A stretch of DNA of 33,836 nucleotides from Candidatus Ruminococcus equi (GTDB lineage: Bacteria > Bacillota > Clostridia > Oscillospirales > Acutalibacteraceae), in assembly GCA_018065465.1 (NCBI GenBank), contig JAGHTC010000079.1, positions 1 to 33,836 on the forward strand, written 5' to 3'. The position numbers and the translations under genes were made by a program. Below, piece after piece: positions 8,648 through 18,200 of the stretch; position 1 is the first letter of the stretch, and each line of letters starts with the position of its first letter. Below the pieces are notes generated by a model, which was not told where the DNA came from, did not search any database, and saw nothing but the letters and a program-made list of their open reading frames with translations.

Positions 8648-10648
8648 TTATTCGGTTTTTGACACTATTTTGTAGTAAGCTCTTGCGGTGAGTTTGTAAA
8701 TTATTGCATAGAATGCTGCAAAAATCAGAAACGCCGCAAGAGTTATCAATATTGTAAAAGTCAAATTGGAAAGTCCGAAAAGTTGCAGTAACTTCCATAT
8801 AAGCGGGAACGCAAACGCAAGGTGCAAAAGTGCGAACAAAAGCGGTGCAAAAAACACGGTAAGCACCTGTGAATTTATGCTCTTTTTGATATCCCTTTTT
8901 GTCATTCCGACATTCTGCATTATCTCAAACCGTGCTTTGTCTTCAAACCCTTCGGACACCTGTTTGTAGTAGATTATCATGGCGGCGGCAAAGATGAATA
9001 CCACTGACAACATTATTCCCAAAAAGAATAATCCACCGAATGTTGTAAAGAAGTCTTCTTTATCGCCGGACAAGGAAGATGTAGCAAACGGCATTGATAT
9101 ATTCTTTTCTATAGCATTTGACATACTGTTCATCAAGTCTATTGTCTTTTCGTCTTCAAGTCCTGTATCAAAGCCGTAGTAGTACCAAGTCTGTAAAACT
9201 CTGTCGCCCGAAAAATCGCACATATTGTCAAGCGGTTTCAAAACCGATAAATCGGAAACGACAAAAGTTATGGTCGGCCCTGTATATGAGGAGAAAGGAA
9301 ACTTTTCCGACTGCTTTATTACATTAAGTTTTAATTCTCCAAAAGAAATATTATCTTCGTTATACTCGCAGTTATCGGTATACAAATATGCCTCGTTGTT
9401 TTTCAGGCTGATATTTGAATTAGTCAGGCGGTTAAATTCTTTTTCGGAATAAAAATAGAGCATTCTCAAGTTTTCGTAATTAGAAATGCCTTCAAAACTG
9501 TCGGCATCAATTACTACTTTGTTATTATCAACCACGCCCGTTATCATAGCAAAACTGAATTCTGCTACATTTTTGGGGGTGCAGTTATGCTCTGAAAAGA
9601 CTTTTTGAAACACATTGTTTACACTTGTTATATTGTCATTATTGAGATTGTCTATCCCCTGCGTGTTAACTTGAATTCTGCATTCCTGCGGATATCGCGA
9701 CTGCAATGTATCATTTGCGCCGAAATACAGGCTCGATGTTGACGATATCATAACAAGCACCATTGTAGCAAGAATACAGATAGACGCCAGCCCTGCGCCG
9801 TTTCGTTTCATTCTGTACGCCATTGACGAAACAGAAACAAAGTGCTGTTTTTTATAGTAGTATTTTTTATTCTTTTGAAGAATTTTGCACAAGGCTACCG
9901 AGCCTGACATAAAGAGCATATATGTTGCTACTATTACCATAACAACCGCTACAAAAAACAGCAAAATTGCTGTAAGCGGACTCTTTATTGAAACGGAAAT
10001 ATAGTAGGCGACAAAGAGCAAAACCACTCCGATAATTGCTATAGCCCAATTTGCTTTCGGTGCTTTTTCGCCTGCTTTTTCGCTTTTGAGAAGTTCAAGC
10101 GGTTTGCATTTTCTGACACTTATGATAGATTTCAGCATCAATAAAAGAAAGATGAAAGCAAAAATCAAAACGGTATAGAAAACTGCGTCAAAGCGGATAG
10201 ACAAATCATAATTTACTTGCGTATGAATTGCATTTATCAGCCCCAACTCGCAGAGTTTCGAAAACACTATACCGAGCAAAACTCCGCTTACTATACTGAT
10301 TACTGAAACTATAAGTGACTCAAAGAAAACGACCTTAGAAATTGAATGTTTGTCCATACCGAGGATATTGTATAGTCCGAATTCTTTGTACCTTCTGCGT
10401 ACTAAAAATGAATTTGTATAGAACAAAAACAATAGTGCAAAAACTGCCATAACAAATTTTCCGAGTGACATAATCAACGCTATGTTTGCACCGCTTTTCA
10501 GCGACGATACAAGCGGTGACAGGCTCAGAAAATGAAAGATGTAGTAAATTGTTACCATACCGATACAGGAAAGTATATATGGAATATAAAGTTGCTTATT
10601 CTTCTTTATCCCTTGGTATGCAAGTTTCGGGTAGAACAATGTTTTCAT
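8648..10648 (-). CDS. BceB-like antimicrobial peptide ABC transporter permease
   Basis: A 666-aa FtsX/MacB-family permease. Hydrophobic segments fit ten transmembrane helices: two near the N terminus (about 22-42 and 52-78), a run through residue 290, then a large extracellular domain (about 310-535) before the last three. This is the BceB/VraG architecture used to sense and remove lantibiotics or bacitracin from lipid II-cycle intermediates. Its ATG at 10648 overlaps the ATPase stop as TAATG, indicating translational coupling. With the adjacent kinase and regulator it forms a full Bce-type module, in which the permease is expected to be the peptide sensor for the kinase. The substrate cannot be predicted from sequence. 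Confidence 0.9.
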   Translation of the reverse strand: MKTLFYPKLAYQGIKKNKQLYIPYILSCIGMVTIYYIFHFLSLSPLVSSLKSGANIALIMSLGKFVMAVFALLFLFYTNSFLVRRRYKEFGLYNILGMDKHSISKVVFFESLIVSVISIVSGVLLGIVFSKLCELGLINAIHTQVNYDLSIRFDAVFYTVLIFAFIFLLLMLKSIISVRKCKPLELLKSEKAGEKAPKANWAIAIIGVVLLFVAYYISVSIKSPLTAILLFFVAVVMVIVATYMLFMSGSVALCKILQKNKKYYYKKQHFVSVSSMAYRMKRNGAGLASICILATMVLVMISSTSSLYFGANDTLQSRYPQECRIQVNTQGIDNLNNDNITSVNNVFQKVFSEHNCTPKNVAEFSFAMITGVVDNNKVVIDADSFEGISNYENLRMLYFYSEKEFNRLTNSNISLKNNEAYLYTDNCEYNEDNISFGELKLNVIKQSEKFPFSSYTGPTITFVVSDLSVLKPLDNMCDFSGDRVLQTWYYYGFDTGLEDEKTIDLMNSMSNAIEKNISMPFATSSLSGDKEDFFTTFGGLFFLGIMLSVVFIFAAAMIIYYKQVSEGFEDKARFEIMQNVGMTKRDIKKSINSQVLTVFFAPLLFALLHLAFAFPLIWKLLQLFGLSNLTFTILITLAAFLIFAAFYAIIYKLTARAYYKIVSKTE

Positions 10649-11409
10649 TATTCATCACCGCCCCTTTGGAGCATAGTAAGGGTATCACTTATCTTTTGAT
10701 ACAAAACTTCGTTTGTACTGTCGCCACGGTAAATCTGATGAAAGACTTCGCCGTCTTTGATAAACATTACTCTTGATGCAACTGATGCCGCCTTTACCGA
10801 ATGGGTTACCATCAGTATTGTCTGACCGTCGTTATTTACTTCGCAAAATAGTCTTAAAAGTTCATCGGACGCTTTTGAATCAAGTGCGCCTGTCGGCTCA
10901 TCGGCAAGGATAATCTTCGGTGAGGTTATCATCGCTCGTGCTACTGCTGCACGCTGTTTTTGTCCGCCGGATACCTCGTAAGGGTACTTTTTCAAAATTT
11001 CGATGATACCGAGTCTTTTTGCTATCGGCTCGAGTTTTGATTTCATATATTCATCCTTTTTTCCTGCCAATACAAGCGGTAAATAAATATTATCTTCCAA
11101 AGAGAATGTATCGAGCAAATTAAAGTCCTGAAAAACAAAGCCTAAATTATCTCTGCGAAAAGTTGCTACATCTTTTTCTTTTATTTTTGAAAAGTCTTTA
11201 CCGTCAAGGGTAACACTTCCGAAAGTAGGGATATCAAGGGCTGCAAGGATATTTAAAAGAGTTGTTTTTCCCGAGCCTGACTCCCCCATTATTGCGACAA
11301 ATTCGCCTTTTTCTACAGTAAAGTTTACATTTTTCAACGCTTCGACCTTGTTTGAGCCTATGCGTGTTGAATAAGTCTTTTTCAAATTTTCTGCTTTTAG
11401 TAATGACAT
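10648..11409 (-). CDS. BceA-like ABC transporter ATP-binding protein
   Basis: A 253-aa ATPase of the MacB/LolD/BceA type, partner of the downstream FtsX permease. It shows Walker A GESGSGKTT, Q-loop FQDFNLL, signature VSGGQKQRAAVARA, Walker B ILADEPTGALD and the H-loop VTHS. The frame is open 19 codons further, to 11466. The SD GGAGGAG at about 11420 fits the ATG at 11409 (MSLLKAENL), and the upstream part is promoter/terminator-like DNA, so I choose 11409. It is expressed with the permease from the interval after the kinase gene, which holds a TTACA-N4-TGTAA palindrome. Confidence 0.93.
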   Translation of the reverse strand: MSLLKAENLKKTYSTRIGSNKVEALKNVNFTVEKGEFVAIMGESGSGKTTLLNILAALDIPTFGSVTLDGKDFSKIKEKDVATFRRDNLGFVFQDFNLLDTFSLEDNIYLPLVLAGKKDEYMKSKLEPIAKRLGIIEILKKYPYEVSGGQKQRAAVARAMITSPKIILADEPTGALDSKASDELLRLFCEVNNDGQTILMVTHSVKAASVASRVMFIKDGEVFHQIYRGDSTNEVLYQKISDTLTMLQRGGDE

Positions 11410-11436
11410 AATATCTCCTCCAATCTTTACAGGATA

Positions 11437-11442
11437 ATTATA
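11437..11442 (-). promoter_or_regulatory. -10 element for the bceAB-like genes
   Basis: TATAAT on the minus strand, 27 nt before the ATPase start. There is no good -35 at 16-18 nt, as expected for an activator-dependent promoter. The predicted regulator site lies about 53 nt upstream. Confidence 0.5.
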
Positions 11443-11448
11443 CAAAAA

Positions 11449-11487
11449 CGGGAAATGTAATTCCATTTCATTGGCTTACATTTCCCG
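11449..11487 (-). terminator. 12-bp inverted repeat with T tract between kinase and transporter genes
   Basis: A perfect 12-bp stem CGGGAAATGTAA / TTACATTTCCCG with a 15-nt loop, followed on the minus strand by TTTTTG. It reads as an intrinsic terminator for the radC-regulator-kinase transcript. It also contains TGTAA/TTACA half-sites, so it may bind the regulator too. The inner TTACA is 20 bp (about two helical turns) from the TTACA of the upstream palindrome. Confidence 0.6.
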
Positions 11488-11495
11488 CTGTGAAC

Positions 11496-11509
11496 TTACA
11501 ATAATGTAA
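11496..11509. promoter_or_regulatory. Predicted BceR-type operator TTACA-N4-TGTAA
   Basis: The perfect palindrome CTTACATTATTGTAAG lies 3 nt past the kinase stop codon and upstream of the transporter start. BceR-like regulators of Firmicutes are reported to recognise TNACA-N4-TGTAA; this sequence matches at every fixed position and sits before the expected target genes. Confidence 0.75.
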
Positions 11510-11512
11510 GAT

Positions 11513-12499
11513 TTACTCAAGTTTTCCTTTTTTCTGTGTCAGGTCAATACTTACTTTTGTTCCTACCGAAATTTCACTGTCGATACTTATATCCAAAGAA
11601 AGGTTATCACAGATTTTTTTGCACAAATAAAGCCCCAGACCGCTTGCTGACTTGTCATCGCGACCGTTATATCCCGTAAAGCCTTTTTCAAAAACTCGTG
11701 GGATATCATCGGCGTTTATGCCTATTCCCGTGTCGGATATGCAGAGTTTGTTATCCTCTATACTGATAGTTATTGTACCGCTTTTTGTGTACTTCAAAGC
11801 GTTTGAGAGGATTTGTTCTATGACAAAAGAAAACCACTTTTCATCTGTTATGATACTGCAATTTTTTGGCTCATATGACAAAGTAAGTTTTCGTGAAATA
11901 AATTCCGAAGCGAACTTACGAACACAGGATTTTATTATATCATCGAGTGCATACTCTTTGAAAACATAGTCGGATGATACGGACGACAAGCGAATATAGG
12001 CAAGCACCATATCGACATACTGTTGAATGCGGAACAGGTCCGACGATACTTTTCGGGAAAGTTCGCTGTCTTCGTCTTGCAATACAAGTTTCATGGATGA
12101 AATCGGGGTTTTTATCTGATGCACCCAAACGGTGTAATAGTCGGTCATATCGCGGTACTTTGCAAAGTCTTCTGCTTTTATTCTGCCTATTTCCTCGTTG
12201 AGAACTTTTACAAGTTCGCAAAAATCTTCTTCCCCTATGCTTTCTGTGGCAATATCCGTTTGTGAGAAAGTGTCTTTTAACTTTGCAAGTTTAGTAAGTT
12301 TTTCGTGCTTTATTTTTGTTTTGTGATAATCAAAGGCTGTAAATATGCCTAAAAAAACAAGGCACAAAAGGAAAGGATAAAGCACAGCACTAATCGGCAG
12401 TTGATACAGCAAAAACGAAACAAAAAACACTACCGCAAAAACGATAAGCAAAATTATTATTTTTGATTTTGATTTAACATAACGCAAAAACAAAGTCAT
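11513..12499 (-). CDS. BceS-like intramembrane-sensing histidine kinase
   Basis: A 328-aa sensor kinase with two close N-terminal transmembrane helices (about 13-31 and 36-55) and almost no extracytoplasmic loop, the hallmark of BceS/GraS kinases that take their signal from the partner ABC transporter. The phosphoacceptor is H127 in VWVHQIKTPISS. The HATPase domain shows the N box LSNALKYTKSG, G1 DTGIGI and G2 GLGLYLCKKI. It starts 3 nt after the response regulator stop; the ribosome site GTGGAG overlaps the end of that gene. It should phosphorylate the regulator when the BceAB-like transporter meets its peptide. Confidence 0.92.
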   Translation of the reverse strand: MTLFLRYVKSKSKIIILLIVFAVVFFVSFLLYQLPISAVLYPFLLCLVFLGIFTAFDYHKTKIKHEKLTKLAKLKDTFSQTDIATESIGEEDFCELVKVLNEEIGRIKAEDFAKYRDMTDYYTVWVHQIKTPISSMKLVLQDEDSELSRKVSSDLFRIQQYVDMVLAYIRLSSVSSDYVFKEYALDDIIKSCVRKFASEFISRKLTLSYEPKNCSIITDEKWFSFVIEQILSNALKYTKSGTITISIEDNKLCISDTGIGINADDIPRVFEKGFTGYNGRDDKSASGLGLYLCKKICDNLSLDISIDSEISVGTKVSIDLTQKKGKLE

Positions 12500-12502
12500 A
12501 AA

Positions 12503-13174
12503 TTACTCCACAATATAGCCTACACCGAATTTTGTTGTAATAAAATCACAAAGTGAATGTTGTTCTAACTTCTTTCTTAATCTGTTGATATTTACCGTCA
12601 GGGTGTTTTCATCAACAAAACTGTCGGTCTCCCAAAGATGTTCCATCAACTTTTCCCTGCTGACAACTTTGCCCTTGTTCTGTAAAAGACAAAATAGTAT
12701 GCGATATTCGTTCTTTGTCAGCTCTATCTTTTCGCCGTTGTAGGAAAGGGTGTTATCCCCTGTGCTTAATATTGCGCCTTTGTGCGAAAGCATAGGCGAA
12801 TTTACGGCGAAATCGTAACTGCGACGCAGTAGAGCCTGCACCTTTACCATAAGGACATTTGAGTCAAACGGCTTTGCGATAAAATCATCGGCACCCATAT
12901 TCATCGCCATTACGATATTCATATTATCAGACGCAGAAGAAACAAAAATAATCGGAACTTTTGAAATTTTTCTTATCTCACTGCACCAATGATACCCGCC
13001 CGAAAAAGGCAAACCGATATCGAGCAAAACGATATGAGGTAAGAAGTCAGAAAACTCACCCATAACATTTTGAAAATCCGAGCAAATCTTTGACTCAAAG
13101 CCCCACAAATTCGCAGTTTTTGCAATTGAATCGGCTATTGAATTGTCGTCTTCTACAATAAAAATTTTATACAT
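12503..13174 (-). CDS. BceR-like response regulator (OmpR family)
   Basis: A 223-aa regulator with a receiver domain (acidic pair E8/D9/D10, phosphoacceptor D52 in VLLDIGLP, lysine in IAKPF) and an OmpR/PhoB winged helix with the recognition-helix region DENTLTVNINRLRKKL. It is paired with the kinase in one transcript and probably activates the bceAB-like genes through the palindrome at 11496-11509. It starts 9 nt after the radC stop with a weak ribosome site (CGGTGAAC), so it is probably co-transcribed with radC. Confidence 0.92.
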   Translation of the reverse strand: MYKIFIVEDDNSIADSIAKTANLWGFESKICSDFQNVMGEFSDFLPHIVLLDIGLPFSGGYHWCSEIRKISKVPIIFVSSASDNMNIVMAMNMGADDFIAKPFDSNVLMVKVQALLRRSYDFAVNSPMLSHKGAILSTGDNTLSYNGEKIELTKNEYRILFCLLQNKGKVVSREKLMEHLWETDSFVDENTLTVNINRLRKKLEQHSLCDFITTKFGVGYIVE

Positions 13175-13183
13175 AGTTCACCG

Positions 13184-13870
13184 TTATTCAAAAAGTTCTT
13201 TTCCGATGGCAGACTCAAATAGCGAGACACAATCGTTATCTGCTACGATATAGTGGTCAACAAGTCTTACGCCGACAAGGGACAAAGCGTTCTTGATATT
13301 AGCCGTTGCCAGCAAATCATCACGGGAAGGAAGCGCAACACCGCTTGGGTGGTTGTGGGCGATAATCACACTTCGTGCGTGGTAACGCAGAGCATAGTCG
13401 ACAATTTTGCGGACGGGTATCTCAGATGTAGAAATCGAGCCTTTTGATACAACTCCGCAAAATAATTCTTTGCCTTTTGAATCAAGGAGCAAAGCAAGAA
13501 CATTCTCGTCTTCCCTGCCGATAAATTTGTTAAGAATATACTGTGCTATATTATCGCTTGATATAACTTTGTCCCCGTTATTGTGCTTGTCATCAATATA
13601 GAGCCGTGCAACATCCGGCATCAGTTTCAGAAAAGTTGCCTGTGATTCGGTAAGTCCGAAATCGAGGAGCATATCAACAGGCGCATCAAATACGGCGGAA
13701 ATTGAGCCAAATTCGTTTAGCAATCTATGTGCCAATATCGATGTGTTCTTCATCGGAACACAATAAAAAAGCAAAAATTCAAGCACCTCGTGTGGCTCGA
13801 AATTGTCGATACCGTTTAACAGGTATTTCTTTCGCATTCGCTCACGGTGGCCTTTGTGTTCGTCGCTCAT
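13184..13870 (-). CDS. radC: RadC family JAB/MPN domain protein
   Basis: A 228-aa protein with an N-terminal helix-hairpin-helix-like region and a C-terminal JAB1/MPN metalloprotease-like domain. The zinc motif AHNHPSG (H172, H174) and downstream SRDD (D184) are intact. The cellular role of RadC is unsettled; the old link to DNA repair in Escherichia coli was withdrawn. It has a GAGG ribosome site 5 nt before the ATG and precedes the two-component genes with short spacing. A loose AT-rich promoter (TTGATA plus TATA-like elements) occurs at 13880-13915, but I cannot fix it. Confidence 0.92.
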   Translation of the reverse strand: MSDEHKGHRERMRKKYLLNGIDNFEPHEVLEFLLFYCVPMKNTSILAHRLLNEFGSISAVFDAPVDMLLDFGLTESQATFLKLMPDVARLYIDDKHNNGDKVISSDNIAQYILNKFIGREDENVLALLLDSKGKELFCGVVSKGSISTSEIPVRKIVDYALRYHARSVIIAHNHPSGVALPSRDDLLATANIKNALSLVGVRLVDHYIVADNDCVSLFESAIGKELFE

Positions 13871-13942
13871 AATAACCTCAAAATATATAGAATTTAGTTT
13901 ATAGATATTCTATCAAAAAGAGAAAAGTTTTGCAAGAAAAAT

Positions 13943-13962
13943 CACCCCGCAAAAGCGAGGTG
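13943..13962 (-). terminator. Intrinsic terminator ending the 20-kb SipW/matrix gene cluster
   Basis: Minus strand CACCTCGC-tttt-GCGGGGTG (8 bp with one G-T pair) followed by ATTTTTCTTG. It begins 8 nt after the stop of the last gene of the cluster and separates it from radC. Confidence 0.85.
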
Positions 13963-13970
13963 AAATATTA

Positions 13971-14558
13971 TTATTCATTTTTATCTTTTTCTTCGGGTGT
14001 TTCTTCTTCGTCATCCTCAGCAACATACTCGTCAAGATGCCGATATGACAAAATCAAAGAAATCATTTCATAAGCAAACAAAACTACAATCAAGCCAATA
14101 AATGCTACCAAACCGTAATCGGTCAAGAAGAACGAATAAAGGTAATTCAGCAAAGGTATTGTTGAAATATATACACCTAAAATCTGGTTGCCTTTTATTT
14201 TCGGGTCCGGGATAGCACCTTTTGCAATACCGCATGTTTGGAAAACATATTCGCCGTACTCGTTTATCACCGGTTCTTCTACAACTTTATGGGTGATAAT
14301 TTTGTCACGGAAGTCACCCTCTGCACCCTTATAGGTAATAATATCACCGTTTTTTATCAAAGACGGTTCTGTCCTTTTGACAAGTATTACATCGCCGACT
14401 TTCAGCGTTGGTTCCATACTGCCGGAAGAAACACGGAAAACCTGATACCCGAAAACATTCGGTGTGTCACCGGATATTCGTACCACAAAGACAAATATTA
14501 CAATAATTACCAGTAGAACAAGGAAAATTGTTGCGATAACATTCAGGACTTTTTTCAA
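13971..14558 (-). CDS. sipW: SipW-type (ER-type) signal peptidase I
   Basis: A 195-aa membrane serine peptidase of family S26B. An N-terminal transmembrane helix (about 5-27) precedes the catalytic serine S47 in SSGSMEPT. The general base is a histidine, H90 in IITHKVV, rather than the lysine of ordinary bacterial LepB; this defines the ER/archaeal/SipW type. IPDPKIKGNQILG occupies the usual acidic C-region, and a second helix lies at about 150-172 before an acidic tail. In Bacillus subtilis SipW processes TasA and TapA. Here it follows a TasA-like candidate gene by 11 nt. The start is TTG: AAGGAG lies 7 nt before TTGAAAAAAGTC and no ATG fits. It is the last gene of the cluster. Confidence 0.9.
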   Translation of the reverse strand: MKKVLNVIATIFLVLLVIIVIFVFVVRISGDTPNVFGYQVFRVSSGSMEPTLKVGDVILVKRTEPSLIKNGDIITYKGAEGDFRDKIITHKVVEEPVINEYGEYVFQTCGIAKGAIPDPKIKGNQILGVYISTIPLLNYLYSFFLTDYGLVAFIGLIVVLFAYEMISLILSYRHLDEYVAEDDEEETPEEKDKNE

Positions 14559-14569
14559 GGGTGTTCTCC

Positions 14570-15187
14570 TTAGTTATACAATATGTAAAGTTTTGAAAAA
14601 TCAATAGTAACTGCAGAGGAAGATTTATTGTTTACAAACCATTCTACTTCCAAAACGCCTGTTGAGGCATTTCCTTTTTGACGGGCAGTGATGGTTGCAT
14701 TACGGATAATGCCTAAGTCTGTTTGAGCAGTAGTATATGTGCGGTAAGAGTTGGAAGGATAAGTTACTGCTATACTTACACCACCCGTAGCCCCGGGAAA
14801 TTGGTTGATAAATAACGAGATGTTGGTGTCTGCTGTTGTACTGTTATTAATAATAACTGTCTTGAAATAGGCTTTTTCTCCTGCAGGAACAGAGTGGGTA
14901 CTGGAAGCCGAAGCCTCAGTATAAACAATGGATTTATCTGTTTGTTGTACCCCTGTGAAGTTTTGAGAAATTTCACATTCCTCTACCCTAAGCGGTGTTG
15001 TTTCGTTTAACTTTATAGAATTACCGTTTACAGAAGTCGGCTCAAACCATGAAAAACTCGCTGTAATTACATTAACGACAAGGATAAGCCCTGCTAAAAA
15101 GCTAACAAGAATAATGCCGAATTTGTTGTTCTTCTTTTTGTTTTTATCTTGATTCTTTTTTGAAGCAGGAGAAGACTGCTTTCCCAT
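14570..15187 (-). CDS. Small TasA-like secreted protein, probable SipW substrate
   Basis: A 205-aa protein. A basic, Lys/Asn-rich N terminus is followed by a hydrophobic helix (about 25-46) ending in ITASFSWFEPTSVNG, like the SipW-cognate signal region (T-x-A-W-F). The remainder is predicted beta-rich with Ser/Thr/Asn content and the phrase YFKTVIINNSTTADTNISL, typical of the TasA/CalY fold; VLEVEWFVNN lies near the C terminus. The frame opens at a GTG at 15196, but that overlaps the SD AGGAGGTG; the ATG at 15187 is 7-8 nt downstream and is chosen. It sits directly before sipW, as tapA/tasA sit beside sipW in Bacillus. Confidence 0.75.
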   Translation of the reverse strand: MGKQSSPASKKNQDKNKKKNNKFGIILVSFLAGLILVVNVITASFSWFEPTSVNGNSIKLNETTPLRVEECEISQNFTGVQQTDKSIVYTEASASSTHSVPAGEKAYFKTVIINNSTTADTNISLFINQFPGATGGVSIAVTYPSNSYRTYTTAQTDLGIIRNATITARQKGNASTGVLEVEWFVNNKSSSAVTIDFSKLYILYN

Positions 15188-15223
15188 GGTTCTCACCTCC
15201 TTTTAAAATTCTAAATCTAAAAA

Positions 15224-18200
15224 TCAGTTGGAATATACAGCCCAAGCGGGGCTAGACGGATTAATTGTAGTACCTGTAATTGAATTCATCGTAAACATAT
15301 ACTTACCATCACCAAGCGGTGTTGACAAACTCTGTTCAGCGGATTTCGCCAAGTAGAAAGTATCTGTTATGCTATCATAATCGGTATTATACTTTGATGA
15401 ATCCATAATGAAGAAGATTACATTATCGGAATAGCCGATAGGAACAGATGCACGGAAGGTCTCGCTATCGGAAACTCGCTGCATTGTTACCCAAGACTGC
15501 TCACCGCCGGCATTTCTAAAGCAAGCCATCAGACGGTTTGCGGTCATATCAATTGCAGTACCTGAATTGTTCTTGAAATAGATACTCTTTGTACTTGCAG
15601 TGCTTCGAGCACCGATAAATGTATGGACAAAGTCCGAGCCGGATTCAGTGTCGTTTTCATAGAACTGGGCTCTGAAATAAGCTATACCGCTATCGTTGAG
15701 ATAATCGTTAACATGGAAGATAGCAAGGAGTCTGTCGTCAATATCTTCAAACGAAAGTCTTTCGCCCTTGTTTTCGAAATTAACGCCATCGCCCGATATA
15801 GCGAACTGAACCTTATAAGCACTGGAAGCGTCGCCTGCTTCGGCCTTGATATCCAAGGAAGAAAGCTGATTATCGGTGTAAATTCTCTGAACATCGCCCT
15901 TTACGATAGCAAAGGTTGAATAGATGTAGTAATAAATTGTAACGCTTGATTCAGCTGACGCAACGCCGGAAGAATCTACAAAATACATAGAGCAGGTAAT
16001 ATTTCTTGAGCCGACACCCTCAGTAGAAACAGGGAGAGTGTATGTATTTGTCGTTGAATAAGCGTTATTACCGAATTTATAGTAGTATGTTCCCTGTCCG
16101 CCGGAAGTCGGTATTATTGTAATAGTACAGTTGTGGTCTTTTCCGACACGGTAAGGATTACCCTGTGTACCATCACCGGTAAAGCCCTGTGGGTCTGTAA
16201 ATTGCGCAGTAAACTGCTCTGACGGATGAAGAACATAGATATCCTGAGATTCAACAAGCTGTTTATATGATTCTCTAAGTGAAGTAGTGCTGTCTACTTC
16301 ATCACTATGAATTCTCAATTTGAAAATATAGTGACCGATACTCGGTTTTGTTACTGTAATAGTGTTTGAATTACTTCTTTGGTAGTTTTCAGCACTTCCG
16401 TACGGAACAAATGAATAGGTGTAGTAATATGCTCCGCTACCGCCTGACGCATTTGAAACTGTGAGTGTGAAATTATCACCGGAGTTTACATTAGTGCTGT
16501 AAGAAGGTACGGTTGCGCTCGGTGCTGTGGAATAATAAGCATAGTATGTCTGTGCTGACTGGACATTTGTAACATCTAATTTGTAGTTGTTGCCGTCTTT
16601 TGTGCCAAGTGTCAGCGAACCGCCGTTTTTCATAAATCCACGGAAATACCATTTCTTTGAACTAGCATTGGCTTCTTCCGGAGCAATGAGTGTAGTTGCG
16701 TTACCCTCGGTAACATCTCCGCCACCGGATAATACACTATTCAATGCTGTATTGTCAGCATAGCCAGCATAACCGTCACGGGATTTTGCTGTAAATGAAA
16801 CTGTATATTTAGCAGCCGGCAAAACGGTAACTGATGCCGTTTTGCTATTTGATGTTGTCTGTCCGTTTACTGTTACTGATACGGTATAGACGACACTATA
16901 AGTGCCGGGAACATCTGAGTAGAAACTACCATCTTGAGCATTAACCGTGCAAGACGAAGAATCGCAGGAGAAAGACTCGGTTACGCTTACTGTTCCGGTT
17001 GTATAACTCGGTGTGTACCAATAAGTCGGAGTAATCGGGTTGCCACCCTGCTTGTATGTACCATCATAACTGAAATTCAGTGTTGGTTTAACGGGTTTTA
17101 CTGCAACAGAAACTTCTTTAGTTGCAGGGGCAGAATCGTAATTTACTGATGAAATAGTCTTTCTGTCAATACATGTTACCTTTACTTTATAGGTACCGGG
17201 GACTACTGCGCTGAATGCACCTGTAGTAGCGTTGACAGTAGAATCGGATGCTGTAGCACCGGTTGGTCTTTGTGTGATTTCGTAAGACAAAACTTGTGTA
17301 TTTACACAGTTAGTTGTAACAGTCGGAGAAATTGCACCGTCTCCGCCTACATAGTCACCCGGATATGTAAATGTACTTATTGTCGGGGTATTCGGAACAA
17401 CGGTAATAGTTGAATTTGCGCTATTAGACAAGCCGTCTGATATAGCGGTTACGGTTACTGTGCTGTTGCCTACGCCAAGAGTTGAACCGCTGATTGTTGC
17501 AGGGTTAGAAGTAGACAAAGAGGTTGTGCCCTTTTTATATTCATAAGTGTATGAACCTGTACCACCTGACGCAGTTGCTGTGAGTGTTACGCTCTCGCCC
17601 AATGTAATTTGCTTTGAAGTCGGGGTGACAGTTACAGAAACATTCTTTGTATAGTAAGCATAGTAGGTCTTATCTTCTGTTACATTTCCAATAGAATATG
17701 GAGTAGATGTAGAAAGATAGGTCGGGGTGTCTGTAGTATATTTGGTTGTTGCCCAACCCTTGAATGTATATCCTGAAACAAACGGGGCTGTCAAAGTTAC
17801 CGATTGATTATAGTTGTATGTTGTCGAACTTGAAGTATTCTGAGAGAAGGTTGTAGTACCGTTTCTTATCATACTTGTTACGGTAATACTGGGTTTTGCA
17901 TAAGTTACTGTCAAGGTTGTATCGGAAGTAATATTAATTTTACCGCTCTTTGATGTCTTGCCGTCAGTTGTCCATGACGGAGAACCACCTGTAATACTCT
18001 TGATATAGTAATTTGTAGGTGCGGTAATCGAAAGAGTAGTATCGGCGCCGCTTGTAACATATGCAGATTTAGTTGATGTGCCGTTAATTGTTGCAGTACC
18101 TGTACCGCCGGATTCAGAAATAGTCAGTTTCGGTTTGAAGGTAAAGCGTGCGGTAATATTCGCATCATCATCGGTACAGGTATATGTATATGAGGTTCCT

